A stretch of DNA of 64,000 bases from the NCBI GenBank assembly GCA_963711035.1, contig CAVQCN010000005.1, positions 62,001-126,000 on the forward strand, read 5' to 3'. The position numbers were made by a program, and so were the translations under genes. The DNA comes from WHTK01 sp963711035. Lineage in GTDB: Bacteria > Chloroflexota > Dehalococcoidia > DSTF01 > WHTK01. How positions within the stretch are numbered: position 1 is the stretch's first letter; each line of letters begins with the position of its first letter. Below the pieces are notes generated by a model. That model was not told the DNA's origin and ran no database searches. It saw only the letters and a list, made by a program, of their open reading frames with translations. Below, in pieces: positions 8,075-16,405 of the stretch.

Positions 8075-8404
8075 ATGGTAGGGATGGCGACTCCGAGACG
8101 GCCGCAACGCCGCAGACAGACACCGAAGCGGGGCGTGAATCTGCTCGCCATCGGGCTCGCAGGCTTCGTCGTCGGAGTCGTGTTGCACGTGTTCGTGGTC
8201 TATGCCGTGCTGGGCAGCGGCGGCGGCGGCAACACGTCATCCCCGAACGACAACAACGTCGTCGATATCCCCGCTCCAACCGTCGTCATCCCGACGCCGA
8301 CTGCGACCGCGCTGCCCGACCGCACCAGTTGCGAGGAGATCGCCGGCACCCAGTACCGCTCGACGACCGAGCGCGACTGGTACCGGGCCAACTGCATCAA
8401 CTAA
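8075..8404 (+). CDS. Small single-pass membrane protein with Cys-containing tail
   Basis: 109 aa: a basic N terminus (~1-20), one membrane helix (~21-46), a Gly/Ser/Pro/Thr spacer, and a compact C-terminal motif RTSCEEIAGTQYR...WYRANCIN with two Cys that could pair outside the membrane. A TAAGCT box 7 bases before the ATG suggests near-leaderless expression. Function unknown. Confidence 0.7.
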   Translation: MVGMATPRRPQRRRQTPKRGVNLLAIGLAGFVVGVVLHVFVVYAVLGSGGGGNTSSPNDNNVVDIPAPTVVIPTPTATALPDRTSCEEIAGTQYRSTTERDWYRANCIN

Positions 8405-8460
8405 GGATGCACTCCAGGCACCCCGCGGAATGTTTCGAGTTGGATGCAGAGAGCCTCTGA
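8405..8460 (+). repeat. Stop-linked hairpin repeat, weak copy
   Basis: Directly after the TAA stop, GGA-TGCAC-TCC forms a short hairpin followed by AGGCACCCCGCGGAA. This resembles the stop-linked family described at 12344, 16916, 20119, 22280, 38460, 40655 and 49096. It is the most divergent of the copies listed with confidence. Confidence 0.35.
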
Positions 8461-8521
8461 TCGCCCGCGCACCGCGGTTACGCGACGGCCGCCAGAGAGT
8501 GACTTCACGCCTGAAGCGTGA

Positions 8522-8860
8522 TTAGTCCTCGTCCGCTTCGTCCTCGTTGGCGTCCTGGGCGCGGGAACGAGTGCGTTCGAGCAGCTTCTGCGCCTCGCCG
8601 CGCAGGTCATTCATGCGGTTGCGCAGGTCGCGCTGCTGGCCCTCGAGGTCGTGAGCCTGGTCCTGCAGGCGCTGGCGCGCTTCGCCGCTGAGCCGCTTCG
8701 CCTGATCGCGCAGCTCCGTGATGCGCTTCTCGACATCCTCGAAGGCGTCACCGGCACCGTGTCGCAGACGGCCTATTGATCCCTCTTTTTGCTTGCGTTT
8801 GCCGACGACAAGAGACATGCAGACGGCAGCAAGGATGGTTAGCAGGATGACGCGCTTCAT
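8522..8860 (-). CDS. Small N-terminally anchored coiled-coil protein
   Basis: 112 aa. An N-terminal hydrophobic segment (~3-20, VILLTILAAVCMSLVVG) is followed by a long amphipathic, Arg/Glu/Gln-rich helix (~40-97) with heptad character and a strongly acidic tail (EDEADED). The ribosome site GGAGGAGCTGA precedes the ATG at 8858-8860. Likely a membrane-tethered coiled coil. No family recognised. Confidence 0.7.
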   Translation of the reverse strand: MKRVILLTILAAVCMSLVVGKRKQKEGSIGRLRHGAGDAFEDVEKRITELRDQAKRLSGEARQRLQDQAHDLEGQQRDLRNRMNDLRGEAQKLLERTRSRAQDANEDEADED

Positions 8861-8955
8861 TCAGCTCCTCCGGTAGTAGTAGCACATGTCTTATTCAGAC
8901 CATGGTAACGGCCCATCGAACGCCAGTGAATCGGTCCTCTCATCGCGCGGTCGAT

Positions 8956-8973
8956 ACCGTCCGGTCCGACGGT
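8956..8973 (-). terminator. Hairpin abutting the penicillin-acylase stop codon
   Basis: ACCGTC (8973-8968 on the minus strand) pairs with GACGGT (8961-8956) across a 6-base loop. It begins at the base after the TAG stop. No T tract follows, so it may protect the 3' end rather than terminate. Confidence 0.45.
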
Positions 8974-11304
8974 CTAGAGCGGCGCCAAGCGCAGCGTCTC
9001 CCGCGCCAGCCCTCTGACGTCCTCCGGCAGCCAGGCGATCGGCACGCCTTCGCCGCGTAGCCAGAGCGGCAGCAGGTCATCGTAGTGAGACGAGAACGGG
9101 TTGCCCGACTGGCCGCCGGGCAGCGAGAAGCGCCCCTTCTCCCACTCGCCCACGTCCAGCACCATGCGCAGCGATGCGATCGCGGTCGGGTTGCCCTCGG
9201 GATGGAGCGGCGTCGTGCCCGCCTGCGACACGGTGGTGCCGTCGCCGCCCCAGGCGAAGGGGCCGCGGTTGAAGATCGGAGCCAGCGCTTCGATGCGCCC
9301 CAGGGGGTGGCGCAGCGTCAACGGACGCACGCTGCCCCACGCCCAGGCGCTGCTGTCCTCGCCGCGATCGCGACGCAGGCCGTGCACGACCGCCACCAGC
9401 GCCTCGCACATCTCGTCCGGCCATCCGCGATCGAACCAGTCTCGCGGCTGCTCCCGCATGAGACGCAGCATGTGGCTGCTGCGACCGGCCGCGAAGGTCG
9501 TCAGTCTTAACAGCGGCGTGAAGCCCTCGCCCATGGCCACGCGATAGCTCTTCGGCGCCCGCGCCACGGAGATGCGCCGCTGCATCTCCGCCACGAAGAG
9601 CTCGTACACCGTTGCGGCCGGCGAATCGGCGCCGACGATGCCGTCCCAGTCGCGCAGCAGCTCCAGGCCTTGCACCGCGGCTTCGTCCGAGGGCTGCAGC
9701 GACAGGATCGGGTCGCGAATTTCTCGCCAGGCCAGCGTCTTGACGTCGAGCTGCAGAGCCTGCGTCGCATCGACGTCCCAGTCGTCGCGCTCGGCCAGCG
9801 CCTCGAAGATACGCTCGACCCGGTAGCCGTCCAGCCAGTCGACGCCGAGGAACGGCCCGCCGTTATCCACGACCGGCTTGTTGTTGGCGCTGGCAATGAA
9901 ACCGCGCTCGGGGTCCAGGGCGAAGGGCATCGCCTCGAAGGGCACTCCGGCGTCTTCCCAGCCGGCCTCGGGGTCCCAGCCAGGCGCCGGCAGCGTACCG
10001 TAGCCTTTGCGGCGTCGCGGCACCTCCCCGACTAATTGCCAGGCGATCGAGCCGGTCGTGTCCGCGTAGGCAACGTTCTGCGGCAGCAACGGCCAGTGCT
10101 CGAATTGCCGCCGGAACGCATCGAAGGAGCGCACCTCGTGCAGGCGCAGGAAGCCGCGCGCCGGCTTCGGGTCCAGCCAGACAGCGCGCATGGAGATCGC
10201 CGGCAGGTCGTGCGTCAGCGCCGGACTGATGATCGGGCCGCGCGGCGTCACGATGACCTCTTCGACCACCGGCGTGCCGCCGCGAACCTCGATCACTTCG
10301 CGGCGCACTTCGCAGGACTCGTACGCGTCGCCACGGCGCACTGAACGGCCGTCCGGCGCCACGTCCTCGAGGAACAAATCGACGATGTCGACGAGGCCGG
10401 CGGTGATGCCCCAGGCGGCGAAGCCGTTGTGGCCGGCGCCGATGGCCGGCGATCCGATCAGCGATGCGCCCGCGACGGCCCAGTCCGGCGTGCGGATCTG
10501 CGCCAGGTACCAGTGCGGCGGCAGAATCGGGTCCAGGTGCGGGTCGTTTGCCAGCAGCGGGCGGCCGGAGCGCGTGCGGGAGCCATTGATCGCCCAGTTG
10601 TTGGAGGCGCCTCCGCTCAGCCCCGCCAGCTCGGCAAAGGCAGCGAAGTCCTGGCCGAGGTGGTCGGCCGCCGGTCCTGCCTTGACGCCGGGCGGCAGCG
10701 AGACGGGATGTCCCTCCGGATACGACGGATCGAGGTCCCGCAGGGCCTGCTCGCCGTCCGACATGAGGATCTTGAGTCGCGCCAGCTCGACGTCCCAGTT
10801 GCCGATCATGAGCAGCGACATCATCTTGCCGATGCCGATCACGTCGGCGGCCTGCCACGGCGTCGGCCGGCTGCGCAGCAGGACGAACTCGTGCGGCCGC
10901 GCTGGCAGCCCCGACTCGTACGCCGCGTTGATGCCACGCGCGAAAGCCTCGATCTGGGCGCGTACGTCGTCGTCTTGCGCCGTTAGTTGGCGCTGTGAAG
11001 ATTCGAAGAGGCCGATGCGGCGCGAGAGGCGGTCGATCGGCAGCGTCTCGGCGCCGGCCAGCGCCGAAAGCGTGCCGCGCACCAGGCGCTGCCGCAACTC
11101 GAGCTGGAAGGCGCGGTCTTGCCCCTGGCAGAAGCCGAGGCCGAACCAGGCGTCGTCGTCGTTCTGCGCTTCGATGTAGGCGATGCCGTACTTGTCGCGG
11201 CGGATGACGAGCGGCGCCCGCACGCCGCGCAGCCGTAAGGAGCCGCTCGTGATCGGTAATCGCGGGCCCAGCGCCGATCGCAGAAGCAGGCGTTTGACGT
11301 CCAT
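8974..11304 (-). CDS. Penicillin-acylase family Ntn hydrolase
   Basis: 776 aa from the ATG at 11302-11304. Members are made as one chain, cleaved before a catalytic Ser, and hydrolyse amide bonds of beta-lactams, acyl-homoserine lactones or other N-acyl compounds. The nucleophile context GGASNNWAINGSRT puts Ser at residue 234. The conserved NDPHL, GSPAIGAGHN and WGITAG follow, as does VSQAGTTPLHP in the C-terminal part. There is no signal peptide, unlike most characterised periplasmic members. The start overlaps the upstream reading frame as TGATG. The substrate cannot be told from sequence. Confidence 0.9.
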   Translation of the reverse strand: MDVKRLLLRSALGPRLPITSGSLRLRGVRAPLVIRRDKYGIAYIEAQNDDDAWFGLGFCQGQDRAFQLELRQRLVRGTLSALAGAETLPIDRLSRRIGLFESSQRQLTAQDDDVRAQIEAFARGINAAYESGLPARPHEFVLLRSRPTPWQAADVIGIGKMMSLLMIGNWDVELARLKILMSDGEQALRDLDPSYPEGHPVSLPPGVKAGPAADHLGQDFAAFAELAGLSGGASNNWAINGSRTRSGRPLLANDPHLDPILPPHWYLAQIRTPDWAVAGASLIGSPAIGAGHNGFAAWGITAGLVDIVDLFLEDVAPDGRSVRRGDAYESCEVRREVIEVRGGTPVVEEVIVTPRGPIISPALTHDLPAISMRAVWLDPKPARGFLRLHEVRSFDAFRRQFEHWPLLPQNVAYADTTGSIAWQLVGEVPRRRKGYGTLPAPGWDPEAGWEDAGVPFEAMPFALDPERGFIASANNKPVVDNGGPFLGVDWLDGYRVERIFEALAERDDWDVDATQALQLDVKTLAWREIRDPILSLQPSDEAAVQGLELLRDWDGIVGADSPAATVYELFVAEMQRRISVARAPKSYRVAMGEGFTPLLRLTTFAAGRSSHMLRLMREQPRDWFDRGWPDEMCEALVAVVHGLRRDRGEDSSAWAWGSVRPLTLRHPLGRIEALAPIFNRGPFAWGGDGTTVSQAGTTPLHPEGNPTAIASLRMVLDVGEWEKGRFSLPGGQSGNPFSSHYDDLLPLWLRGEGVPIAWLPEDVRGLARETLRLAPL

Positions 11305-11314
11305 CAACTCAGAA

Positions 11315-11852
11315 TCACGGCGTAAGGAAGCGCCAGATTGCCTTGATGGCCTCGACCATCGTGAAGCTGTCCAGCCAGCGCTGGTAATGGAGAGCGTACT
11401 CCTGGAATAGCTTCAGGGCGACCAGACCGGATCCCGGCGGCCACAAATGCCGGCCGCGGCCAGCGCTGCCCCAGGTCGAACTGCTTGACGGCGGCAATGA
11501 ACAGGAACCAGAACTCGAAGAAGTTCGGGAAGAGGAGAAGCAGGTCGCGCTGATCCGTCACTTCGAAAGCCACGAAGCCAAACAGGCGGTAGACGTACAG
11601 GCCGACGGCGACGTTGCGCTGCCAGCCGTCCCAGCGCAGCGCCACGATGAGGAAGGTAAGCAGGTACACCTGGTCCAGGTACTTGTCGAAGGTCTGGTAG
11701 TCGGTGACGCCGCCGAGGTGAATCTGCTGCATCATCAGCACGTCGACCTGGTCGATCACGAGCGCCAGGAGCCCGCCGTAGAACGGCCAGCGCAGCACCG
11801 GCAGCGAGCCCAGCACGCGCACCACCGCGATGAGCAGCATCTCGTCCGTCAC
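11315..11852 (-). pseudogene. Multi-helix membrane protein interrupted by a single-base insertion
   Basis: From a GTG at 11852 (or the ATG at 11840) the frame encodes several hydrophobic helices and conserved-looking text up to KQFDLGQRWPRPAFVAAG. It then becomes Arg/Gly/Pro-rich nonsense. The +1 frame instead continues sensibly as SGLVALKLFQEYALHYQRWL...AIKAIWRFLTP and stops at 11315. The switch lies at ~11425-11442 in a GCCGCCGGGATCC stretch and needs one base removed. This is either a sequence error or a recent lesion. Likely an intact ~178-aa membrane protein originally, of unknown function. Confidence 0.65.
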
Positions 11853-11876
11853 TGTGACCCGGACTCCCTCAATACA

Positions 11877-11903
11877 GAAGGGGCGCCGCGTGGACGCCCC
11901 TTC
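11877..11903 (-). terminator. Hairpin downstream of the DUF6295-like gene
   Basis: GAAGGGGCG and CGCCCCTTC form a 9-bp stem with a 9-base loop, 23 bases beyond the stop of the minus-strand gene at 11926. Only a weak T run follows. Confidence 0.6.
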
Positions 11904-11925
11904 GTGCTCTCTACCGTGACGATGC

Positions 11926-12231
11926 CTAGTGCGTGTGGCTCTCGGCCAGCACCTGGTCGACCGGGTTTATGGCGTGCGCTTCCTCGCCACTCTGCAGCGC
12001 GGCGAGGATCTTCTCCACCAGGTCGCGGGCCGATTCGGCGCTGATCTCGATGGCGACGCGCTTCGGCGCCCCTTCGGACTCGTTGACGAAGTCGATGTTC
12101 AGCGAGTGGTCCAGCGGCGCGTGGTACGGGTGGTCGAAGTACACGTTCGCCGTGTCGACGCGGAACCAGCCATCGGCGCCGCCCTTGGCGCTGCCGAACA
12201 GCGAAGCCTTTTCCGTGATGTAGGTGCACAT
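11926..12231 (-). CDS. DUF6295-like small protein
   Basis: 101 aa. The start MCTYITEKASLFGSAKG, the segment VYFDHPYHAPLDHSLNIDF and the helix ESARDLVEKILAAL match my memory of the DUF6295 family, short proteins found in Actinobacteria and Chloroflexi. The ribosome site TAGGAGGATC precedes the ATG at 12229-12231. Several His residues (YHAP, LDH, the SHTH end) could bind metal. No function is known. Confidence 0.7.
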   Translation of the reverse strand: MCTYITEKASLFGSAKGGADGWFRVDTANVYFDHPYHAPLDHSLNIDFVNESEGAPKRVAIEISAESARDLVEKILAALQSGEEAHAINPVDQVLAESHTH

Positions 12232-12274
12232 GGTCGGTGATCCTCCTAAAGAGCCGTGGATTACCAGTGGGTTG

Positions 12275-12344
12275 TCGGCCGGTCGCGCATCAGACGGCTC
12301 CTTTGATCGCCTTTCGCGCGGCCGTGCGCGGGACGCTAGTCCCC
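12275..12344 (-). repeat. Stop-linked hairpin repeat (copy B)
   Basis: On the minus strand the dienelactone hydrolase TAG is followed directly by GGGAC-TAGC-GTCCC, then GCGCACGGCCGCGCGAAAGG, and ends with GACCGGCCGACAAC. That last 14-mer is identical to the end of copy E near 22339-22352. The stem differs from other copies by compensating changes. Confidence 0.7.
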
Positions 12345-13117
12345 TAACGAGCAGCGGCAGCGGCCACGCCGGCCTTGAGATAGCGGCCGTAGAAGTCGAA
12401 GACCTTGCCCCAGGCGTCCACGCACTGCTCCTGGCGGTAGTTCGGCCGGTCGGCGGCGAAGAAGCCGTGGCCGGCGCCGTCGTAGCGGTGGAACTCGTAG
12501 TTCTTGCCCTGCTGCTTCAGCACTTCCTCGGTGCGGTTGACCTGGTCCGGCGACGGGTTGGCGTCGTCGTTGCCGAAGATGCCGAGCAGCGGCGCCGTCA
12601 GGTTCGGGGTCAGGTCAATCGGCGCCACGGGGCGCTTCTCCGTGAGCTGCGCCGGGTCGTCGACGATCACGCCGCCGCCCCAGCAGTCGACCGCGGCGTC
12701 GACGCCCGCCAGGCGGCCGGCGACCAGGTAGGTGTGGCGTCCGCCGGAGCAGAAGCCGATGACACCGACCTTGCCACTCGAGTACGGCAGGCTGCGCAGG
12801 AAGCGCATCGAGCCCTCGACGTCGCCGACAGCCTGGTCGTCGGAGACGCCGCCTTCGGCGCGGGCGCGGGCCGCGACGTCGTCCGGGTCGCCCGGGCCGC
12901 TGCGGTGGAAGAGGTGCGGCGCGACGGCCACGTAGCCTTCTTCGGCGAAGCGGCGCACGACTTCCTTCGTCCAGCGGTCCCAGCCCGGCATGTGGTGAAT
13001 GACCACGACCCCCGGGAAGGGCCCCGGCCCCAAGGGCCGCGCGTAGTAGGCCTCGATCTCGTCGCCGTTAAAGCCCTGAACGTTGACCGATTCGGCAATC
13101 ATGCCCTGATACGGCAT
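12344..13117 (-). CDS. Dienelactone hydrolase family protein
   Basis: 257 aa from the ATG at 13115-13117, after CGGAGG. This is an alpha/beta hydrolase with a Cys nucleophile in GFCSGGR (C123), an acid in FGNDDANPSP (D184 or D185) and His217 in GAGHGFF, which is the DLH triad. Family members hydrolyse dienelactones in chlorocatechol degradation, but many homologues act on other esters or lactones. Genes for ring oxidation lie a few kb downstream. The stop codon carries hairpin repeat copy B. Confidence 0.88.
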   Translation of the reverse strand: MPYQGMIAESVNVQGFNGDEIEAYYARPLGPGPFPGVVVIHHMPGWDRWTKEVVRRFAEEGYVAVAPHLFHRSGPGDPDDVAARARAEGGVSDDQAVGDVEGSMRFLRSLPYSSGKVGVIGFCSGGRHTYLVAGRLAGVDAAVDCWGGGVIVDDPAQLTEKRPVAPIDLTPNLTAPLLGIFGNDDANPSPDQVNRTEEVLKQQGKNYEFHRYDGAGHGFFAADRPNYRQEQCVDAWGKVFDFYGRYLKAGVAAAAAR

Positions 13118-13169
13118 CGCGAAACCTCCGAATGAATGGTGGTCTGGCCGAGATGGCGCTGTGGAATAT

Positions 13170-13180
13170 ACCACGATGGT
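13170..13180 (-). terminator. Short hairpin abutting the stop of the dehydrogenase gene
   Basis: ACCA-TCG-TGGT follows the TAG stop immediately on the minus strand and is followed by an AT-rich run (ATATTCC). A small 3'-end structure, possibly a weak terminator. Confidence 0.4.
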
Positions 13181-14134
13181 CTAGGGCGCGATGACTCGCA
13201 CCGGCTGGCCTTGCAGAAACGCCTGAATGTCCGCCAGCGCATCACCGTAGAAGAGGCGGTAGTTGTCCTCCGTCACGTAGCCGATGTGCGGCGTAATCAA
13301 CAGGTTGTCGAGCTTCAGGAAGGGGCTGTCCGGCTCCAACGGCTCGTCGCTGAACACATCGAGGCCGGCGCCGGCGATGCGGTGCTCGCGCAGCGCCTCG
13401 ATCAGCGCGTCCTCGTCGACGATGGGGCCGCGCGACGTGTTGACCAGATACGCGGTCGGCTTCATGCGCGCGATGTCGTCCTTCGTAACCAGGCCGACGC
13501 TGCGGTCGCTGAGGATGATGTGGATCGAGATGAAGTCGGACTGCGAGAACAGCTCTTCCTTCGTCACCTTGCGCACGCCAAGCTCAAGGCAGCGCTCCTC
13601 CGTCAGGTTGGTGCTCCAGGCGATGACGTCCATGAAGAACGCCTTGCCGACGGCTGCCACCTTGGAGCCGAGGTTGCCCAACCCGACGATGCCCAGCGTA
13701 TGCCCCTCCAGGCTGGGGCCAATCTGCGTCTGCCACCGGCCCTCGTGCACGGCGCGATCCTCCTCGTGGATGTGGCGCGCCAGCGAGAGGATCAGACCCC
13801 AGGCTAGCTCCGACGTGCCGGTGCCCATGCCACGCGTGGCACAGACGGTCACGCCCTGCTCCGCCGCGGCCGCCACGTCGATCGACGCGTTGCGGGCGCC
13901 CGTCGTGATCAGCAGCTTCAGGTTGGGTAGACGCGTCAGCAGCGGCCGCCGAAACGCCGTGCGCTCCCGCATGGCCACGATGACGTCGAAGGGTTGCAGG
14001 CGCGCTGCGACGGCGTTCTCGTCCTTGAGATGGTCCGGGAAGATCTGCACGTCGGTACCGGGCGGCAGGCTGGACCAGTCGGCCATACGCGCCGCGACGT
14101 TCTGGTAATCGTCCAGGATGGCTACTTTGACCAC
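13181..14134 (-). CDS. D-2-hydroxyacid dehydrogenase
   Basis: 317 aa, NAD-dependent. The start is a GTG at 14132-14134 (VKVAILDDYQN), five bases after GGAGGA. An ATG nine codons upstream is possible but lies before that ribosome site. Seen motifs: the Rossmann loop GLGNLGSKVA, NTSRGPIVDEDALIEAL, GAGLDVFSDEPLEP with the catalytic Glu, ITPHIGY with the catalytic His, and GARNASID with the substrate Arg. Closest in style to phosphoglycerate-dehydrogenase-like family members. It is the second minus-strand gene after the tandem ABM gene. Confidence 0.9.
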   Translation of the reverse strand: MVKVAILDDYQNVAARMADWSSLPPGTDVQIFPDHLKDENAVAARLQPFDVIVAMRERTAFRRPLLTRLPNLKLLITTGARNASIDVAAAAEQGVTVCATRGMGTGTSELAWGLILSLARHIHEEDRAVHEGRWQTQIGPSLEGHTLGIVGLGNLGSKVAAVGKAFFMDVIAWSTNLTEERCLELGVRKVTKEELFSQSDFISIHIILSDRSVGLVTKDDIARMKPTAYLVNTSRGPIVDEDALIEALREHRIAGAGLDVFSDEPLEPDSPFLKLDNLLITPHIGYVTEDNYRLFYGDALADIQAFLQGQPVRVIAP

Positions 14135-14174
14135 GTCTTCCTCCGGGGCTACGGTACGCATTGCTGCGCTCAGC

Positions 14175-14873
14175 TTAGCCCTCGACCGGCTTCCAGTCGT
14201 CGCCGTCCCAGACGTAGATCTGCTGCTTGAAGTAGATTTCGAGGCCGCTCTGGCCGACTTTGCGCTGGTCCGGCGCGCCGGCAAACTCGAACTCGGGGTA
14301 GGTCCGCTCAGCGGCGAGGCGTATGTGCGCATCGAAGGCATCACGGTCCTCCCACAGGGCGAGGAGCGCCACGTGGTCCGGATTGCGAGTGCTGTGGAAG
14401 AGCTCGCGCTGCAGGCAGCCCGCGTCGTTCTCCGCGCTCGCCAGCCACGCCTTGACGAACGAATCCGCCATGCCCGGCAACGCGTTGAAGTTGGCGACGA
14501 CCCGCACGTGCCCCGGCACGCGATCGATGTCTTCCTGAACGCGCTGCCCATCGGCAGGGGCCGGTCCCTCCGGCTGAAACAGGTAGAGCTTGCGGCGGAA
14601 GTAAATCTCGGTCTGCGGCTCGCCCTCGATGAGGCTGCCGCCGGCCACGGGACGCATGACGTTGTTCAGCCACGCGGAGAAGAAGGAGCCGCGGCTCTCC
14701 CAGTGCTCGAGGCGCACAAAGCGTTCCGGCTCCCGGACGTTGCGGAACAGCTCGAACTGGATGCAGCCGGGCTGGCCGTTGACGTTCTCGTACTCCGGCG
14801 ACCACTCGCGGGCGTAGTCGTCGCCGCTACCGGCCGTCACCTGAAGGCTCGTGATCACGCGTACCTCTGGCAC
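14175..14873 (-). CDS. Tandem ABM-domain (antibiotic biosynthesis monooxygenase-like) protein
   Basis: 232 aa made of two ferredoxin-like ABM repeats. Repeat 1 is ~1-100 (VRVITSLQVTAGSGDDYARE, then GCIQFELFRN and FVRLEHWESRGSF). Repeat 2 is ~118-215 (VRVVANFNALPGMADSFVKA, GCLQRELFHSTRNPD, ALLALWEDRDAFDAH). ABM proteins act as cofactor-independent oxygenases or heme/quinol-binding proteins, and a fused pair mimics the usual dimer. The GTG at 14871-14873 follows GGAGGG. It is divergent from the Rieske oxygenase operon. Confidence 0.85.
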   Translation of the reverse strand: MPEVRVITSLQVTAGSGDDYAREWSPEYENVNGQPGCIQFELFRNVREPERFVRLEHWESRGSFFSAWLNNVMRPVAGGSLIEGEPQTEIYFRRKLYLFQPEGPAPADGQRVQEDIDRVPGHVRVVANFNALPGMADSFVKAWLASAENDAGCLQRELFHSTRNPDHVALLALWEDRDAFDAHIRLAAERTYPEFEFAGAPDQRKVGQSGLEIYFKQQIYVWDGDDWKPVEG

Positions 14874-14949
14874 CTGATGCTCCCTCCTCGCTCTGCGGCC
14901 TCATCATAGGCCGCGGCCGTAAGCTGCACAACAGTTGTTGCGGATTTTC

Positions 14950-14980
14950 ATTGACATCGTCAATCGACGGGCGAGACAAT
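14950..14980 (+). promoter_or_regulatory. Promoter with overlapping inverted repeat, Rieske operon
   Basis: TTGACA (14951-14956) and GACAAT (14975-14980) are separated by 18 bases. The -35 lies inside a perfect inverted repeat ATTGAC-ATC-GTCAAT (14950-14964), which looks like an operator. It is 40 bases upstream of the oxygenase ATG in a divergent intergenic region. Confidence 0.55.
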
Positions 14981-15019
14981 TCCCATCAATTGGGGCACCC
15001 GTAGCCGGAGGAGGCAGAC

Positions 15020-16405
15020 ATGGTCCTCGACAAAGCGCGCATCGACGAGCTGGTCCAGATGGACAAGGGCCGCATCGACATCAGCCTGTACACGGACGAA
15101 GAGATCTTCGAGGCAGAGCTACAGCGCATCTTCTACACGACCTGGGTCTTCATCGGCCACGAGAGCGAAGTGGCCCAGCCGGGCGACTACAAGACGACCT
15201 ACATCGGTCGCATCCCCGTCATCCTCAGCCGCGACGAGGACGGCGAGATCCACGTTCTGATCAACCGCTGCGCCCACCGCGGCCCGACCGTCTGCCAGCG
15301 TGAATACGGCAACGCCAACTTCTTCCGCTGCGAGTACCACGGCTGGGTGTACGGCAATGACGGCTCGCTGGCGGGCGTCAGCCTGCGGCGCGGCTTCGGC
15401 GCCGGCGAGATCGACTCGATCCAGGACGGCCTCGACAAGGCCGAGGTCAGTAACTACCGCGGCCTGATCTTCGCCCGCCTGTCGCACGAAGGCCCGACGC
15501 TACTCGAGCACCTGGGCCTGGCGCGCCAGTACCTGGACGACTGGTTCGACCGCTCCCCGACGGGACAGGTCGAAGTCAAGGGCGGCGTCTGGAAGCACAC
15601 GTACGTCGGCAACTGGAAGCTGCAGCTCGAAGGCAGCAACGAGGGCTATCACCCGGACTACCTACACAAGATCAGCCGCCTCGTCGCCGAGCACGTCTCG
15701 ACCATCGGCGGCAACGCCAACCGCCCCTACAACCGCGGCGGCGGCTTCGGCACGTCTGACTCTGCCGGCATCGACCTGGGCAACGGCCACAGCATCATGG
15801 GCTCGGGCGGTCCCGCCTTCAACGAGAACTGGCGCAACGCCGCACCGAAGGAGTACGTCGACCGCCTCATCGCCCGCCTCGGCGAAGAGCGGGCCAGCCA
15901 GGTGCTGGGCATCGGCTGGCGCATGCAGCTCTTCCCGAACGCGGCCTTTGCCAACAACCAGATCCGCGTCATCCGGCCCATCGCCATCGACAAGACGGAG
16001 ATCTTGCAGTACCACGTCGTCCTGCCGGAGACGAGCGACGCGATGCAGTTCGCCGCTGTGAAAGGGCACCAGGGGTTCTACGGCCCGGCCGGTTACGGCA
16101 GCTCCGACGACATCGAGATGTTTGCGCGCATGTTCGAGGGCTATCGCTCCTCCGACCTGAAGTCGCTGAACCAGTGGGCCCTGTTCTCCCGCGGCAAGAC
16201 GCTGGAGACACGCGGGCCCAACGGCGAGCGCTTCGGCCACACGAGCAGCGAGATCGAGCAGCGCTCCATCTACTACGCCTGGTCGGCGCTGATGAAAGGC
16301 GAATCGCACGTCGTCAACGTCGACCCGGTGAGCGGCACGCCCACGGCGCAGGCCGGCCTCACCGCCAGCGGCGGCCGCGAGGCCGGAGGAGCGAACCTCG
16401 CATGA
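15020..16405 (+). CDS. Aromatic ring-hydroxylating oxygenase, alpha subunit (Rieske)
   Basis: 461 aa. The Rieske [2Fe-2S] site has Cys84-x-His86 (CAHRG) and Cys104-x2-His107 (CEYHGW). The mononuclear iron site is in EGSNEGYHPDYLHK (His210, His215), with a candidate Asp in YGSSDDIEMF. It hydroxylates aromatic rings using electrons passed from a reductase and ferredoxin, none of which is in this window. The ribosome site GGAGGAGG precedes the ATG. The stop overlaps the beta-subunit start as ATGA. Substrate unknown. Confidence 0.93.
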   Translation: MVLDKARIDELVQMDKGRIDISLYTDEEIFEAELQRIFYTTWVFIGHESEVAQPGDYKTTYIGRIPVILSRDEDGEIHVLINRCAHRGPTVCQREYGNANFFRCEYHGWVYGNDGSLAGVSLRRGFGAGEIDSIQDGLDKAEVSNYRGLIFARLSHEGPTLLEHLGLARQYLDDWFDRSPTGQVEVKGGVWKHTYVGNWKLQLEGSNEGYHPDYLHKISRLVAEHVSTIGGNANRPYNRGGGFGTSDSAGIDLGNGHSIMGSGGPAFNENWRNAAPKEYVDRLIARLGEERASQVLGIGWRMQLFPNAAFANNQIRVIRPIAIDKTEILQYHVVLPETSDAMQFAAVKGHQGFYGPAGYGSSDDIEMFARMFEGYRSSDLKSLNQWALFSRGKTLETRGPNGERFGHTSSEIEQRSIYYAWSALMKGESHVVNVDPVSGTPTAQAGLTASGGREAGGANLA

